DNA from: Chitinophagaceae bacterium UBA7600
Lineage (GTDB): Bacteria > Bacteroidota > Bacteroidia > Chitinophagales > Chitinophagaceae
Direction: 5' to 3'
Length of the DNA stretch: 64,000 nucleotides
Assembly (NCBI GenBank): GCA_002478885.1
Contig: DLKC01000045.1
Location: 1 to 64,000 of the forward strand
Shown here piece by piece: positions 49,947 to 58,649 of this stretch. The translations under genes and the position numbers were made by a program. Position 1 is the first letter of the stretch, and each line of letters starts with the position of its first letter. The notes under the pieces were generated by a model. The model was given only the letters and a program-made list of their open reading frames with translations, did not search any database and had not been told where the DNA came from.

Positions 49947-52900
49947 ATGAAAAGATTTATTTACATCACTTTTTGCTGTTTTTGCCCGCTTATCTTTTCA
50001 ACCCTATATGCCCAGGAAACCACATCAGAGGTTACAGGCGTTATTACAGAAAGCGGTAAACCCGTAGCTGGTGCTTCAGTAACAGCGATTAACAATCCTA
50101 CCGGAACCAGGTATGCTACAACCAGCAGAAAAGATGGCCGTTATAACCTGCCTAATATGAAGGTGGGCGGCCCATATACAATAACCGTAAAATTTGTTGG
50201 CTTCAAGGAAGAGAAAAAAGAAAATATTTTCCTGTTGCTGGGACAGGAATTCCAGGCCGATTTTGAACTCACCGCTGAATCAGCGAATTTGGAAGCCGTC
50301 GTTGTAACTGCTTCAAGGCAGGACAAAATATTTAATTCAAGCCGCACCGGCAGCCAGGAAATCATCAGCAGAAGCCAGATTGAAAGGCTACCCACTGTAA
50401 ACAGGTCGCTGCAGGATTTTACCAAACTTACTCCATCATCTAATGGGCTTAGTTTTGGTGGAAGAAATAGCTCCTATAATAACATTACCGTTGACGGTGC
50501 AAACTTCAACAACGTATTTGGTTTGTCAGGAACACTGGGCGGGCAAACAAATTCTCAACCCATTAGTCTTGATGCGATCGAACAAATACAGGTAAATGTC
50601 TCTCCATACGATGTGAGGCAGGGCGGATTTTCGGGCGCCGGTGTTAACTCTGTTACCCGCAGCGGTACCAATACTTTTAAAGGAACTGTTTACACCTATT
50701 TAAGAGGGCCAAATACACAAGGATATCGGGTTAGAACAACTAAAGTGCCTAACCAGTCATTTGATTATGGCCTCAGAGGCGCAGCATTTGGTGGAGCTAT
50801 CGTGAAAAATAAGTTGTTTTTCTTTGTAAGCGCCGAACAGGAAAGGGTAACCACACCTGCAACAAGTTATATAGCTTCTGATGCGAGTCACCAGCCAAAC
50901 CCGGCATCCGTTTCCCTGGCCAATGCGGATACACTTAACAAACTTCGGGATTTTCTCATGTCAAAATATGACTATGACCCGGGGCAATTCCAGGCTTACA
51001 GTTACAAAACACAGAGTGATAAATTAACAGCGCGTATCGACTGGAACCTCAACAAGAACAATACGTTTACGATTAAATACAATTACCTGAAATCGTCGCG
51101 TGACATTGCGGCAAGTAATAGCGGTGCCCCCGGTGGTAACAGGCAGCCTGGCTCAACCAGCATGCCTTTCAGTGGGAGTGGATATACTATTAATAACAAT
51201 TTCAACATCGTACTCGCAGAGCTAAATACCAGGTTTGCCGGCAAGTCAAGCAACAAATTGCAGGTTGGCTTTACCCAGCTAAGAGATTTCAGGGCCAGCC
51301 TTTCGGGGAAAGACTTTCCGCTGGTTGATATTATGAATGGCCAGGGTCAAACCTATACAAGCTTTGGTTATGAGCCTTTCACTTACAACAACCTGCTGAA
51401 CACTGATGTTTACCAGTTACAGGACATTTTTACCATGTATAAGGGGTCGCACGAGATCACTTTTGGAACGCAGGATTATTATAAGAAATTCAAGAACGGC
51501 TTTGCACCAAACTATGCCGGCGCATACCGTTTCAACACACTCACCGATTTTTATAACAGCGCCAATAACGGTGTTGCCAATTCGGTTCTTTACAACCTGC
51601 AGTACTCAGCTACAAAAGACGGCGCCTTCCCCTTTGCTTACGTTAGCGCCTATGAACTGGGTGTTTTCGCGCAGGACAAATGGCGTATTAAAAACAACTT
51701 TACGCTTACCTATGGCATTCGTTTCGACCTGCCCATATTCAAGGATGATTTCGAAAGCAATCCTTATGCAAGCCAGCTGACATTCCGTGATGGGAAAAAA
51801 TATGATGTTGGCCAACAGCCAGGTTCTAATATGCTTATCTCACCCAGGCTCGGTTTTAACTGGGATGTTACGCACGACCATACGACCCAGGTGCGTGGTG
51901 GCCTTGGTTGGTTTGCAGGGCCTCCACCATTCGTCTGGATCAGTAACCAGGCGAGCAACAATGGTGTGCAGTTTGGATCATTCAGTGCAGGCGCTTCAAC
52001 ACCCTATGCCTTCTCGCCCGATATAAATGCTTACAGGCCTGCGCAGGGCGCAGCTAATACTGCTTACAACCTGGTATTTACCGATGAAAACTTTAAGTAT
52101 CCACAGGTAATGAAAGCAAGCCTTGCCGTAGATAAAAAGCTGCCTGGTGACTTTGTGCTTACCCTCGAGGGCACCTACAGCAAGGACATCAACAACGTTT
52201 ATTTCCAGAACGTGAACCTCCCGTCAACGGGAAAAGCTTTTGCAGGTTCCGATCCGAGAATACGTTACGACAGTACCAAGATCTGGGGCGGCAAACCAAC
52301 AGCCACGCCTGAAAACCCGAATATTTCCAATGCCATACTGATGACCAATACCGGCAAAGGTTATGCTTACACCATTACGTTCCAGGTGCAGAAAAATATC
52401 AAGAACCTTAGCCTGAGCGCAGCTTACACAAGATCAAATGCCAAAACCTCAAACGACGGGGGCTCCATTGCGGCAAGTATGTGGCGAGACAGACCGGTAC
52501 AGGGCGATCCTAATACCGATGAATTAGGTTATGCTAATTTCTATCAGCCTCACCGGGTTATTGCTTCCGCCTTCTGGCGCAAGGAATATGCAAAATATTT
52601 TGCAACATCTGTGGGATTGATATTCGAAGCTGCACCCGCCGGCGTTGGTTCTTATACCTACAATGGTGACGTGAACAATGATGGCACAGGTGGCAACAAC
52701 GACCTTATCTATATTCCAAAAGATCAAACCGATATCGTGCTCGTGCCTGTTAATACCGGTGGCGGCACCATCACCGATACCAGGACTCCTGCACAAATAT
52801 GGACACAGTTCAACAACTTTGTTAACCAGGATCCTTACCTGAGTTCTCATCGCGGACAGGTGGCAGAGCGCAATGCAGCCGTGCTGCCATTCTTTAAACG

Positions 52901-53225
52901 TCTTGATCTTAATGTAACTCAAGACCTTTACATTTTCAGCGGCAAAGAAAAGAGCAAGCACACACTCCGCCTTTCGCTCGACATCATTAACCTCGGTAAT
53001 TTGCTGAATAAGGATTGGGGCATTTATAAAAACTTCACCACCTTATCACCATTAAAGTATGAAGGCATTGCAGCAACAGGCGACGTAAACGCAGGTAAAC
53101 CGCGCTTCTCCTTCCCTTATATCGATCCGGCCAATCAAATACCGGCCGTTAACAGCTACACCGACAATACAAGCATTTTCTCGCGTTGGCAAATGCAGTT
53201 CGGCATACGCTACCTGTTTAACTAA
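49947..53225 (+). CDS. Oar-like TonB-dependent receptor with carboxypeptidase-regulatory domain
   Basis: A 1092-residue outer-membrane receptor. It has a signal peptide (about 1-24, ending LYAQ), a CarboxypepD_reg domain (EVTGVITESGKPVAGASVTA, about 28-110), a plug with NLEAVVVTASRQDKIFNSSRTG (TonB box region, two parts) and NNITVDGANFNNVFGLSG, and a large barrel ending MQFGIRYLFN with the C-terminal aromatic signature. It resembles Oar proteins, linked to secretion of signals and adhesion in Myxococcus, but receptors of this type have varied roles. The start at 49947 gives MKRFIYITFC. A strong terminator follows. Confidence 0.92.
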   Translation: MKRFIYITFCCFCPLIFSTLYAQETTSEVTGVITESGKPVAGASVTAINNPTGTRYATTSRKDGRYNLPNMKVGGPYTITVKFVGFKEEKKENIFLLLGQEFQADFELTAESANLEAVVVTASRQDKIFNSSRTGSQEIISRSQIERLPTVNRSLQDFTKLTPSSNGLSFGGRNSSYNNITVDGANFNNVFGLSGTLGGQTNSQPISLDAIEQIQVNVSPYDVRQGGFSGAGVNSVTRSGTNTFKGTVYTYLRGPNTQGYRVRTTKVPNQSFDYGLRGAAFGGAIVKNKLFFFVSAEQERVTTPATSYIASDASHQPNPASVSLANADTLNKLRDFLMSKYDYDPGQFQAYSYKTQSDKLTARIDWNLNKNNTFTIKYNYLKSSRDIAASNSGAPGGNRQPGSTSMPFSGSGYTINNNFNIVLAELNTRFAGKSSNKLQVGFTQLRDFRASLSGKDFPLVDIMNGQGQTYTSFGYEPFTYNNLLNTDVYQLQDIFTMYKGSHEITFGTQDYYKKFKNGFAPNYAGAYRFNTLTDFYNSANNGVANSVLYNLQYSATKDGAFPFAYVSAYELGVFAQDKWRIKNNFTLTYGIRFDLPIFKDDFESNPYASQLTFRDGKKYDVGQQPGSNMLISPRLGFNWDVTHDHTTQVRGGLGWFAGPPPFVWISNQASNNGVQFGSFSAGASTPYAFSPDINAYRPAQGAANTAYNLVFTDENFKYPQVMKASLAVDKKLPGDFVLTLEGTYSKDINNVYFQNVNLPSTGKAFAGSDPRIRYDSTKIWGGKPTATPENPNISNAILMTNTGKGYAYTITFQVQKNIKNLSLSAAYTRSNAKTSNDGGSIAASMWRDRPVQGDPNTDELGYANFYQPHRVIASAFWRKEYAKYFATSVGLIFEAAPAGVGSYTYNGDVNNDGTGGNNDLIYIPKDQTDIVLVPVNTGGGTITDTRTPAQIWTQFNNFVNQDPYLSSHRGQVAERNAAVLPFFKRLDLNVTQDLYIFSGKEKSKHTLRLSLDIINLGNLLNKDWGIYKNFTTLSPLKYEGIAATGDVNAGKPRFSFPYIDPANQIPAVNSYTDNTSIFSRWQMQFGIRYLFN

Positions 53226-53247
53226 AAAGAATCATTGTTATCAATAG

Positions 53248-53281
53248 AAAAGGCTGTCTCATTATGAGCAGCCTTTTATTT
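53248..53281 (+). terminator. Intrinsic terminator of the Oar-like receptor
   Basis: AAAAGGCTG and CAGCCTTTT pair perfectly around a 12-base loop that can itself pair (CTCAT/ATGAG), followed by ATTTTTTTT. It lies 22 bases after the stop. Confidence 0.88.
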
Positions 53282-53293
53282 TTTTTAGATGAT

Positions 53294-53343
53294 GAGCCGG
53301 GCTTTGGCCGGCGTGGAATCTTTCTTGCGTCGCACTCTTGTGC
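53294..53343 (+). repeat. Type A single unit of the 50-bp repeat
   Basis: Core CTTGCGTCGCACTCTTGTGC (53324-53343) with a clear outer module GAGCCGGGCTTTGG from 53294. A decayed partner may lie at 53405-53465 (GTACAAGTAA and GTACAACGGGCGATGCC). It lies between convergent genes. Confidence 0.9.
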
Positions 53344-53484
53344 GCCAGAACAAACAGGAGCATCGATAATCCTTCGTTCAGGGCTTGCCGCCCAAAGTGA
53401 TGCGGTACAAGTAAATAATAGCTGATCAGCCGGCGTTACAGTACAACGGGCGATGCCAGTTGCAGCATTGCTTGTGACAAAATT

Positions 53485-55908
53485 TTAATCATCATCGTCT
53501 TTATCACCCAACTTTACAAAGGCAGCACGTTTTGGTGCAGGTACAAAAGCATGCTCGCCCTTCACAGCTTTCCATATTACTTCGGTGAACTCACGATCAG
53601 GTATACGGTCTTCTTTAGAGAAATCAAATGTTTCACTCTTGCGCTGCCATGCATTTTCTACCGCATTCTTTTCGTTAATGTCGTGCTGCAAAGGCTTTGC
53701 ATTAAAAGGCGTAAGATCGGGCGTGTTGGAGAAACAGCGCCACAACGGCGTTGCCGCTGCATCGTACTGGCTCATAGGTTTTAAACCAAGAATAAGTTCA
53801 ATGGTTCTCAATACAGATGTAGTCGAATACATGGTATGATCGATAAATCCTCTCTTTACAAATCCACCGGCAACATAAGCGGTACTGCGGTGTGCGTCCA
53901 CGTGGTCGGGACCATCCTGGGCATCGTCTTCCAATACAAACACCACGCTTTCTTTCCATACCGGGCTTTTGCTCAGGTAGTCAACAAACATGCCCACAGC
54001 AAGATCGTTATCGGCACAATGCGCAAAAGGTGTTGGCCTTCCTTTGCTCAAACCTTCGGTGTGATCGTTGATGATGCGCAAGGTGTTTAACTGCGGCAAT
54101 GCATTGGCCGCAAGCAAAGAATCGAAATCTCTTTTCCACTGCCCAACCCGCGTGGTATCGCGTATGCGCTGATCCCAACTTGTATAGTAAGTGCAGTAAT
54201 GATCTTTCAGCACAGGAATATTTGGTTTATAGTCATCAGCAAATTCCCCATAGGTGCGATAGCTTACGCCTTCCCTTGCACAATGATCCCATATAAAGCC
54301 ACCTTTGTTGTTGGCGATGGCGCGGTTACCTTCTGCATCATAGGTGCCGCCGCGGCCGCCATAATCTGTTGGCCAGGTCTTTTCAAGATAATCATCTGCA
54401 TAGCCGCCCATGCTCCAGTTATGTCCATCGGCACTCACTTCCGCATTGACATAAAAGTTGTCCAGCAGCACAAATTCTTTGGCGAGTGCATGCAGGTTGG
54501 GCGTGATTTTTTCCCCAAAGAGCAGCAGACTTGTATCGCCGTTGCCACCCGGTACATCGGCCAGCACCTGGTCATATGTCCTGTTTTCTTTGATAATATA
54601 AAACACATGCTTTATGGGCGACGCATCTCCGATTTTCGTAGGCACGGGATTACCGGTTTCTCCCTGCGAAGTCAGCTCGCTTTCTTTTGTATAGGGTGCA
54701 TTATCGTAAACGAGTTTTGAATAGCCTGCCAGTTGTGCATCGGTTGGCTCCTTAAAGATGCTGAGTGTTCCTTTGAACAAACCACCAATGTACTGTACTT
54801 CGTGCCTGGTTTCGCCTTTCTGAAAACCGATATCACTTTGTTTTGCATAAGGATTCGGTCCGTACGGGTTGGCCATAGAAGTAAAGCCCTTGCCATTGGC
54901 AACAAATACCTTCTTGCCGACCACTTTTACAGCAGTGGGATACCAGCCCACCGGTATAAACCCTTTGCTGCGGCTACTGCCGGGGACAGTTACGTCAAAA
55001 ACAGCGAGACAATTATTGTCAGCATTTGCGATGTAAAGTGTTTTTTCATCAGCACTTAATGCCAGGCCATTTGTTGTTGATCCCATCACAGAGCTGGGGT
55101 ACATTGCCGCATCGAGGGTTTCAATTACTGTGCGTTTTTTTATATCAATGACAGAAACCGAGTTATCATTGGCGTTGGCGACATAAAGAGATTTCCCGTT
55201 TTTTGTAAGACATATTTCGTTTGGGTTATCACCTACAGGGATTGAGTCAACCAATTTTTTCTGAACAGTATTGTAAACGAGTATTTTATCGCCGCCCCAA
55301 AGTGAAATATAGAGTTCCAGTTTATCGGGAGAGAGCAGGCAGCTAAATGCTTCTCCACCTAATCGTACAGAATCTACCGGCTGCTTTTTCCTGAGGTCGA
55401 CTGTATAAAGCGTATTGTTTTCCTTTGTTACTACATAGAGTAGCTTTTTCGCATTATCAAGGTCTATGCCGCTGGGAGAAATCTTAACCGGCCAGGCTGT
55501 ACCAAGTTTGAGCGTGTCTTTGAATAGGAGTTTACCGGCATCGATTGCGTAGATGAGAATCCAATTATCGTTTCCGCCACTTGCATAAAGTGTTCTTTCA
55601 TCGGCGCTGAATTTTATTCCGTACCAACTCTTTGGCACTTCCACATTATCGAGTACTTCTTCCGTTTTTGTATTGATGAGCTGAATGCTTTGAGTGCTCT
55701 GACCGTTGTTGGTCACGGCGATATATTTACCTGAAGAAGAGACGGCCATATTCAACGGCAGATCACCAACAGGCAAACTATTTCCTACCGGCGTAAGACT
55801 CCACCCGTTGGGTAGCTTTACTCTTTTAGCCGCAAGTTCTGCTGGGCTCTGAGCGGAAATATCAACAACTGTAATTACGGCAGCAAGGAGAATAAGAATG
55901 CTTCGCAT
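53485..55908 (-). CDS. YncE-like beta-propeller fused to alkaline-phosphatase-superfamily phosphoesterase
   Basis: Exported 807-residue protein with a signal peptide (1-19, ending ISAQ). Residues about 30-370 form a seven-bladed propeller with repeated units such as KSLYVANANDNSVSVIDIKKR and KTLYIANADNNCLAVFD. Residues about 420-780 form a phosphoesterase domain (HVFYIIKENRTYDQVLADVP, LDNFYVNAEVSADGHNWSMG, VFVLEDDAQDGPDHVDAHRS). This second domain matches the phospholipase C/acid-phosphatase branch of the superfamily. It ends in an acidic tail (KDDDD). The substrate is unknown. It is divergent from recO, with a -7 box each side. Confidence 0.9.
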   Translation of the reverse strand: MRSILILLAAVITVVDISAQSPAELAAKRVKLPNGWSLTPVGNSLPVGDLPLNMAVSSSGKYIAVTNNGQSTQSIQLINTKTEEVLDNVEVPKSWYGIKFSADERTLYASGGNDNWILIYAIDAGKLLFKDTLKLGTAWPVKISPSGIDLDNAKKLLYVVTKENNTLYTVDLRKKQPVDSVRLGGEAFSCLLSPDKLELYISLWGGDKILVYNTVQKKLVDSIPVGDNPNEICLTKNGKSLYVANANDNSVSVIDIKKRTVIETLDAAMYPSSVMGSTTNGLALSADEKTLYIANADNNCLAVFDVTVPGSSRSKGFIPVGWYPTAVKVVGKKVFVANGKGFTSMANPYGPNPYAKQSDIGFQKGETRHEVQYIGGLFKGTLSIFKEPTDAQLAGYSKLVYDNAPYTKESELTSQGETGNPVPTKIGDASPIKHVFYIIKENRTYDQVLADVPGGNGDTSLLLFGEKITPNLHALAKEFVLLDNFYVNAEVSADGHNWSMGGYADDYLEKTWPTDYGGRGGTYDAEGNRAIANNKGGFIWDHCAREGVSYRTYGEFADDYKPNIPVLKDHYCTYYTSWDQRIRDTTRVGQWKRDFDSLLAANALPQLNTLRIINDHTEGLSKGRPTPFAHCADNDLAVGMFVDYLSKSPVWKESVVFVLEDDAQDGPDHVDAHRSTAYVAGGFVKRGFIDHTMYSTTSVLRTIELILGLKPMSQYDAAATPLWRCFSNTPDLTPFNAKPLQHDINEKNAVENAWQRKSETFDFSKEDRIPDREFTEVIWKAVKGEHAFVPAPKRAAFVKLGDKDDDD

Positions 55909-55924
55909 GATATGAATTATGCAT

Positions 55925-55932
55925 TAAAGATA
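55925..55932 (-). promoter_or_regulatory. Probable -7 box of the YncE/phosphoesterase gene
   Basis: TATCTTTA on the minus strand, 16 bases before the start codon. Confidence 0.45.
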
Positions 55933-55993
55933 CAATGCAACGGCGCAACAAAAAGCCAGTAATAATTATTTAAACAGGCCATCGCACTTCGTT

Positions 55994-56001
55994 TACATTT
56001 G
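55994..56001 (+). promoter_or_regulatory. Probable -7 box of recO
   Basis: TACATTTG matches TAnnTTTG and ends 10 bases before the recO ATG, so the leader is a few bases at most. Confidence 0.55.
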
Positions 56002-56011
56002 CAATAACCGC

Positions 56012-56752
56012 ATGTTAACGCACAAGACAACAGGCATCGTTTTACGCACCGTTAAATATGGTGAAACCAGTGTTATCAGTACCGTGTATACTGCCCTGTT
56101 TGGCGTGCAGAGTTATATCGTGAAAGGCGTAAGGAAACAAACAAAAACATCGGCGGGGAAAGCCGGCTTTTTTCAGCCGGGGGCTATTCTTGAGCTGTTG
56201 GTTTACCACAACGAACTTAAGCAATTGCAGTTCGTGAAAGAATACAGCTGGAGCTATCTGTACAACGATGTTTTTTTTAACGTGGTAAAAAATGCAGCAG
56301 CCCTGTACATGATTGAACTGCTGCAACGCAGCCTGAAACAACCTGAAGCCAATCCGGAATTATACCACCTTATCGAGGATTCACTCAAACAGCTGGACAA
56401 AGGCAGTGAAACACTTACTGCCAATCTTCCGCTCTATTTTACCCTGCACCTCATCGGCGAACTTGGCTTCCGGTTGCAGGGCCATTATTGTAAGGCTACG
56501 CCGGTAATTGATCTGCAGGAAGGTGGTTTTGTTGAAAACATTCCTTCACATAGGCATTATGTAACGGGTGAGACCGCCGACATTATCTCCAAACTAAACC
56601 TGATCAATTTCTACAGCGACCTGGACGGTTTTCACATGAACAGGATGCTGCGCCGGGAAATACTCGAAGTATTCGACCAATATCTCGCCTTGCATATTGA
56701 GGGTTTTGGCTCATTAAAAAGCCTGCTGGTGCTGAAGGAAGTCTTGAGTTGA
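56012..56752 (+). CDS. recO: DNA repair protein RecO
   Basis: Recombination mediator that helps RecA load on single-stranded DNA through the RecFOR pathway. The 246-residue protein has the N-terminal OB fold (HKTTGIVLRTVKYGETSVIS, then YIVKGVRK) and the helical C-terminal domain (YFTLHLIGELGFRLQGHYC). The four-cysteine zinc site found in many RecO proteins is not present in full, which is common in Bacteroidota. It is monocistronic, with a very short leader. Confidence 0.93.
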   Translation: MLTHKTTGIVLRTVKYGETSVISTVYTALFGVQSYIVKGVRKQTKTSAGKAGFFQPGAILELLVYHNELKQLQFVKEYSWSYLYNDVFFNVVKNAAALYMIELLQRSLKQPEANPELYHLIEDSLKQLDKGSETLTANLPLYFTLHLIGELGFRLQGHYCKATPVIDLQEGGFVENIPSHRHYVTGETADIISKLNLINFYSDLDGFHMNRMLRREILEVFDQYLALHIEGFGSLKSLLVLKEVLS

Positions 56753-56793
56753 GCACTTGTGATTGCTTCAACTTGTGATCGCCTGAAAGACTT

Positions 56794-56853
56794 AGTGTAA
56801 GATTTGCCGCATGGCCGGTGGACCTTGTATTCGTGATGCCACTGCTTTGCTCT
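56794..56853 (+). repeat. Second intergenic repeat family, copy 1
   Basis: About 60 bases beginning GTGTAAGATTTGCCGCATGG and ending TGATGCCACTGCTTTG match 60821-60881 at most positions with one single-base gap. Both copies lie within about 220 bases of a type A repeat unit. The rest of the 56753-57111 gap holds that unit and a terminator, with no gene seen. Confidence 0.65.
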
Positions 56854-56963
56854 CTAAGAAGCTATATCGTCTTTATATCTTTTATCATCAATTCCTTTAT
56901 TCAGCTTAAGCAAAAGCTCACGAGAAAAAAGCTGAATTTCGCGAATACCGGTAATAGTGGTGC

Positions 56964-57059
56964 GTTGTGTCAGCGATGGAGCGCATGCCTGTTGCATGGA
57001 GAGCCGGACGTACAAGAGTGCGACGCAACGAAAGCATCATTGATCTGCTGAAGCCGGCT
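56964..57059. repeat. Type A unit with decayed type B partner
   Basis: The right core GTACAAGAGTGCGACGCAAC (57010-57029) is perfect, with outer module AAGCCGGCT ending at 57059. A left remnant GTTGTGTCA (56964-56972) keeps only the start of a type B core. It lies between convergent recO and the sulfatase gene. Confidence 0.88.
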
Positions 57060-57063
57060 ACAT

Positions 57064-57097
57064 AAATAAAATCCGGCACAGTGGCCGGACTTTATTT
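57064..57097 (-). terminator. Intrinsic terminator of the sulfatase-like gene
   Basis: TCCGG and CCGGA flank an 8-base loop, extended by AAATAAA/TTTATTT pairs after one mismatch. It lies 15 bases past the stop and could act in both directions. Confidence 0.8.
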
Positions 57098-57111
57098 ACG
57101 GTAATACTTTT

Positions 57112-58515
57112 TTATGATTGTGGTATTTGTATCAGCAATTTTGAATACTTGTTTTTGAGTTTCTTTTCGTCGGGGGTTAGCTGCCTGTTTTTTAACGGGC
57201 TTAATTCATAAGGATCGGCTTTATAATTGTAAAACAAGCTTCCGTTTACAGAGTCGTAGAGTTTATACGTATAATCCAGTATATAACTCACGTTGGGCTT
57301 CTGTTGGTAGTCGCGGTACCAGTAGCAATAGACATAGCTGCGTTGTTTTGACTTAACAGGTGTGCCAAGCATGTTATCGTAGAAAGACTTTCCATCGAGC
57401 GGCAACCATGACGAAGTGGATGAACCAGCTATGTCAGCAAAAGTGGGAAAGAAGTCTGTCATATCCACCAGCGATGTATCCGTTTTACCAGCGGCTACAA
57501 TACCCGGTGCATATACCACAAAAGGCACGTTGATTGCATTGAAAGTGGTGCTGTCTTTAGAACCTGTCACCGGGTGGCCTTTATACATGGAGGTGATGGA
57601 CTTGTTTGTTGCATTATCGCTTACAAAAAGAAAGATGGTATTGCCCATTAAGCCTTTGGACTGCACCTTATTGATAAGTTTCCCGATATTTTTATCGAGG
57701 TAATTAACCATGCTTGGCATATAGTCACGGTTGTATTTGGAGGGATCGGTGTCGTCGGTGTCAGGGTTCCAGTTTGCAAAAGCGGCATCATCGGGTGTTG
57801 GTACCCATGGCTTCTGCACCAGGTTGAAAGAATACACCAGGAAGAATGGCTTGCTGGCATTGCTGTCTATAAAATTGCTGGCATAATCATAAAACATGTC
57901 TTCACTGTATTTGCCGTTTACCTCGGCGGCGGACATGTAATGACCATACTCGTAAAGATTTGGATTCTTATAGCGGTGATAGAATTGCCCGTTGCCATCG
58001 CCCAATGGGTTTTTGGGATCGTAAGGCATGAACACCCTGTATTTGTCGAACCCATGATTTTTGATGCCTGCATCGCCACCATCGAACTGCCATTTACCGG
58101 TAAAGCAAGTTGCATAACCGGCATTCTTTAACAGGTTGCCGAAGGTTTTTTCTGTATCGGCAAGTACACCCAGCTCTACCCAGTTCCTGAAATTATAGCG
58201 ACCTGTAACCATTGCTATCCTTGATGGAGGGCCATCGGGATGTGAAAAGAAATAAGGGAATTGCATACCACCTGATGCCATCATATCGAGGTTGGGGGTG
58301 CTATAGGATTCACCGCCGTTATAGGTTGGCATTTCCCGTCCTACATCGTCACCGATAATGAGCACGATATTGGGTTTGCCTGCAGCCAAATTAAGCGCTG
58401 CGCTGTTGTCTTCCTGTGCCACCGCCGGTCTCTTGTCAAACTGTTTATTACATGCGGGGAAAGAAAGTGTTGCAGCAAGAGCCAGGATCGATGCAGCGCG
58501 ATTCACATACTTCAT
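57112..58515 (-). CDS. Sulfatase-family lipoprotein lacking the catalytic Cys/Ser
   Basis: A 467-residue lipoprotein (lipobox FPAC, C22) with the sulfatase fold: metal aspartates in LIIGDDVG (D56, D57) and in FVSDNATN (D300, N301), and a C-terminal subdomain. The nucleophile motif [C/S]-x-P-S-R reads G-P-P-S-R (residues 95-99), so the residue normally converted to formylglycine is Gly95. The family GKWH reads GKWQ (residues 140-143), losing another active-site residue. The codons are clear and in frame. The protein may therefore bind a sulfated or phosphorylated ligand without hydrolysing it, or use different chemistry. It is monocistronic with a terminator after it. Confidence 0.88.
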   Translation of the reverse strand: MKYVNRAASILALAATLSFPACNKQFDKRPAVAQEDNSAALNLAAGKPNIVLIIGDDVGREMPTYNGGESYSTPNLDMMASGGMQFPYFFSHPDGPPSRIAMVTGRYNFRNWVELGVLADTEKTFGNLLKNAGYATCFTGKWQFDGGDAGIKNHGFDKYRVFMPYDPKNPLGDGNGQFYHRYKNPNLYEYGHYMSAAEVNGKYSEDMFYDYASNFIDSNASKPFFLVYSFNLVQKPWVPTPDDAAFANWNPDTDDTDPSKYNRDYMPSMVNYLDKNIGKLINKVQSKGLMGNTIFLFVSDNATNKSITSMYKGHPVTGSKDSTTFNAINVPFVVYAPGIVAAGKTDTSLVDMTDFFPTFADIAGSSTSSWLPLDGKSFYDNMLGTPVKSKQRSYVYCYWYRDYQQKPNVSYILDYTYKLYDSVNGSLFYNYKADPYELSPLKNRQLTPDEKKLKNKYSKLLIQIPQS

Positions 58516-58649
58516 AGATTATCGTGGTTTTTTTAAAGAAATCAGAATTACGAAGGTAACGCTTGCCCCGCTAATAGCAGGGACACACGATTCCATTCAT
58601 TAAAAATTAATGACTTTAATTATTTATACAGGCAGCGGGCAGGAGCTTA

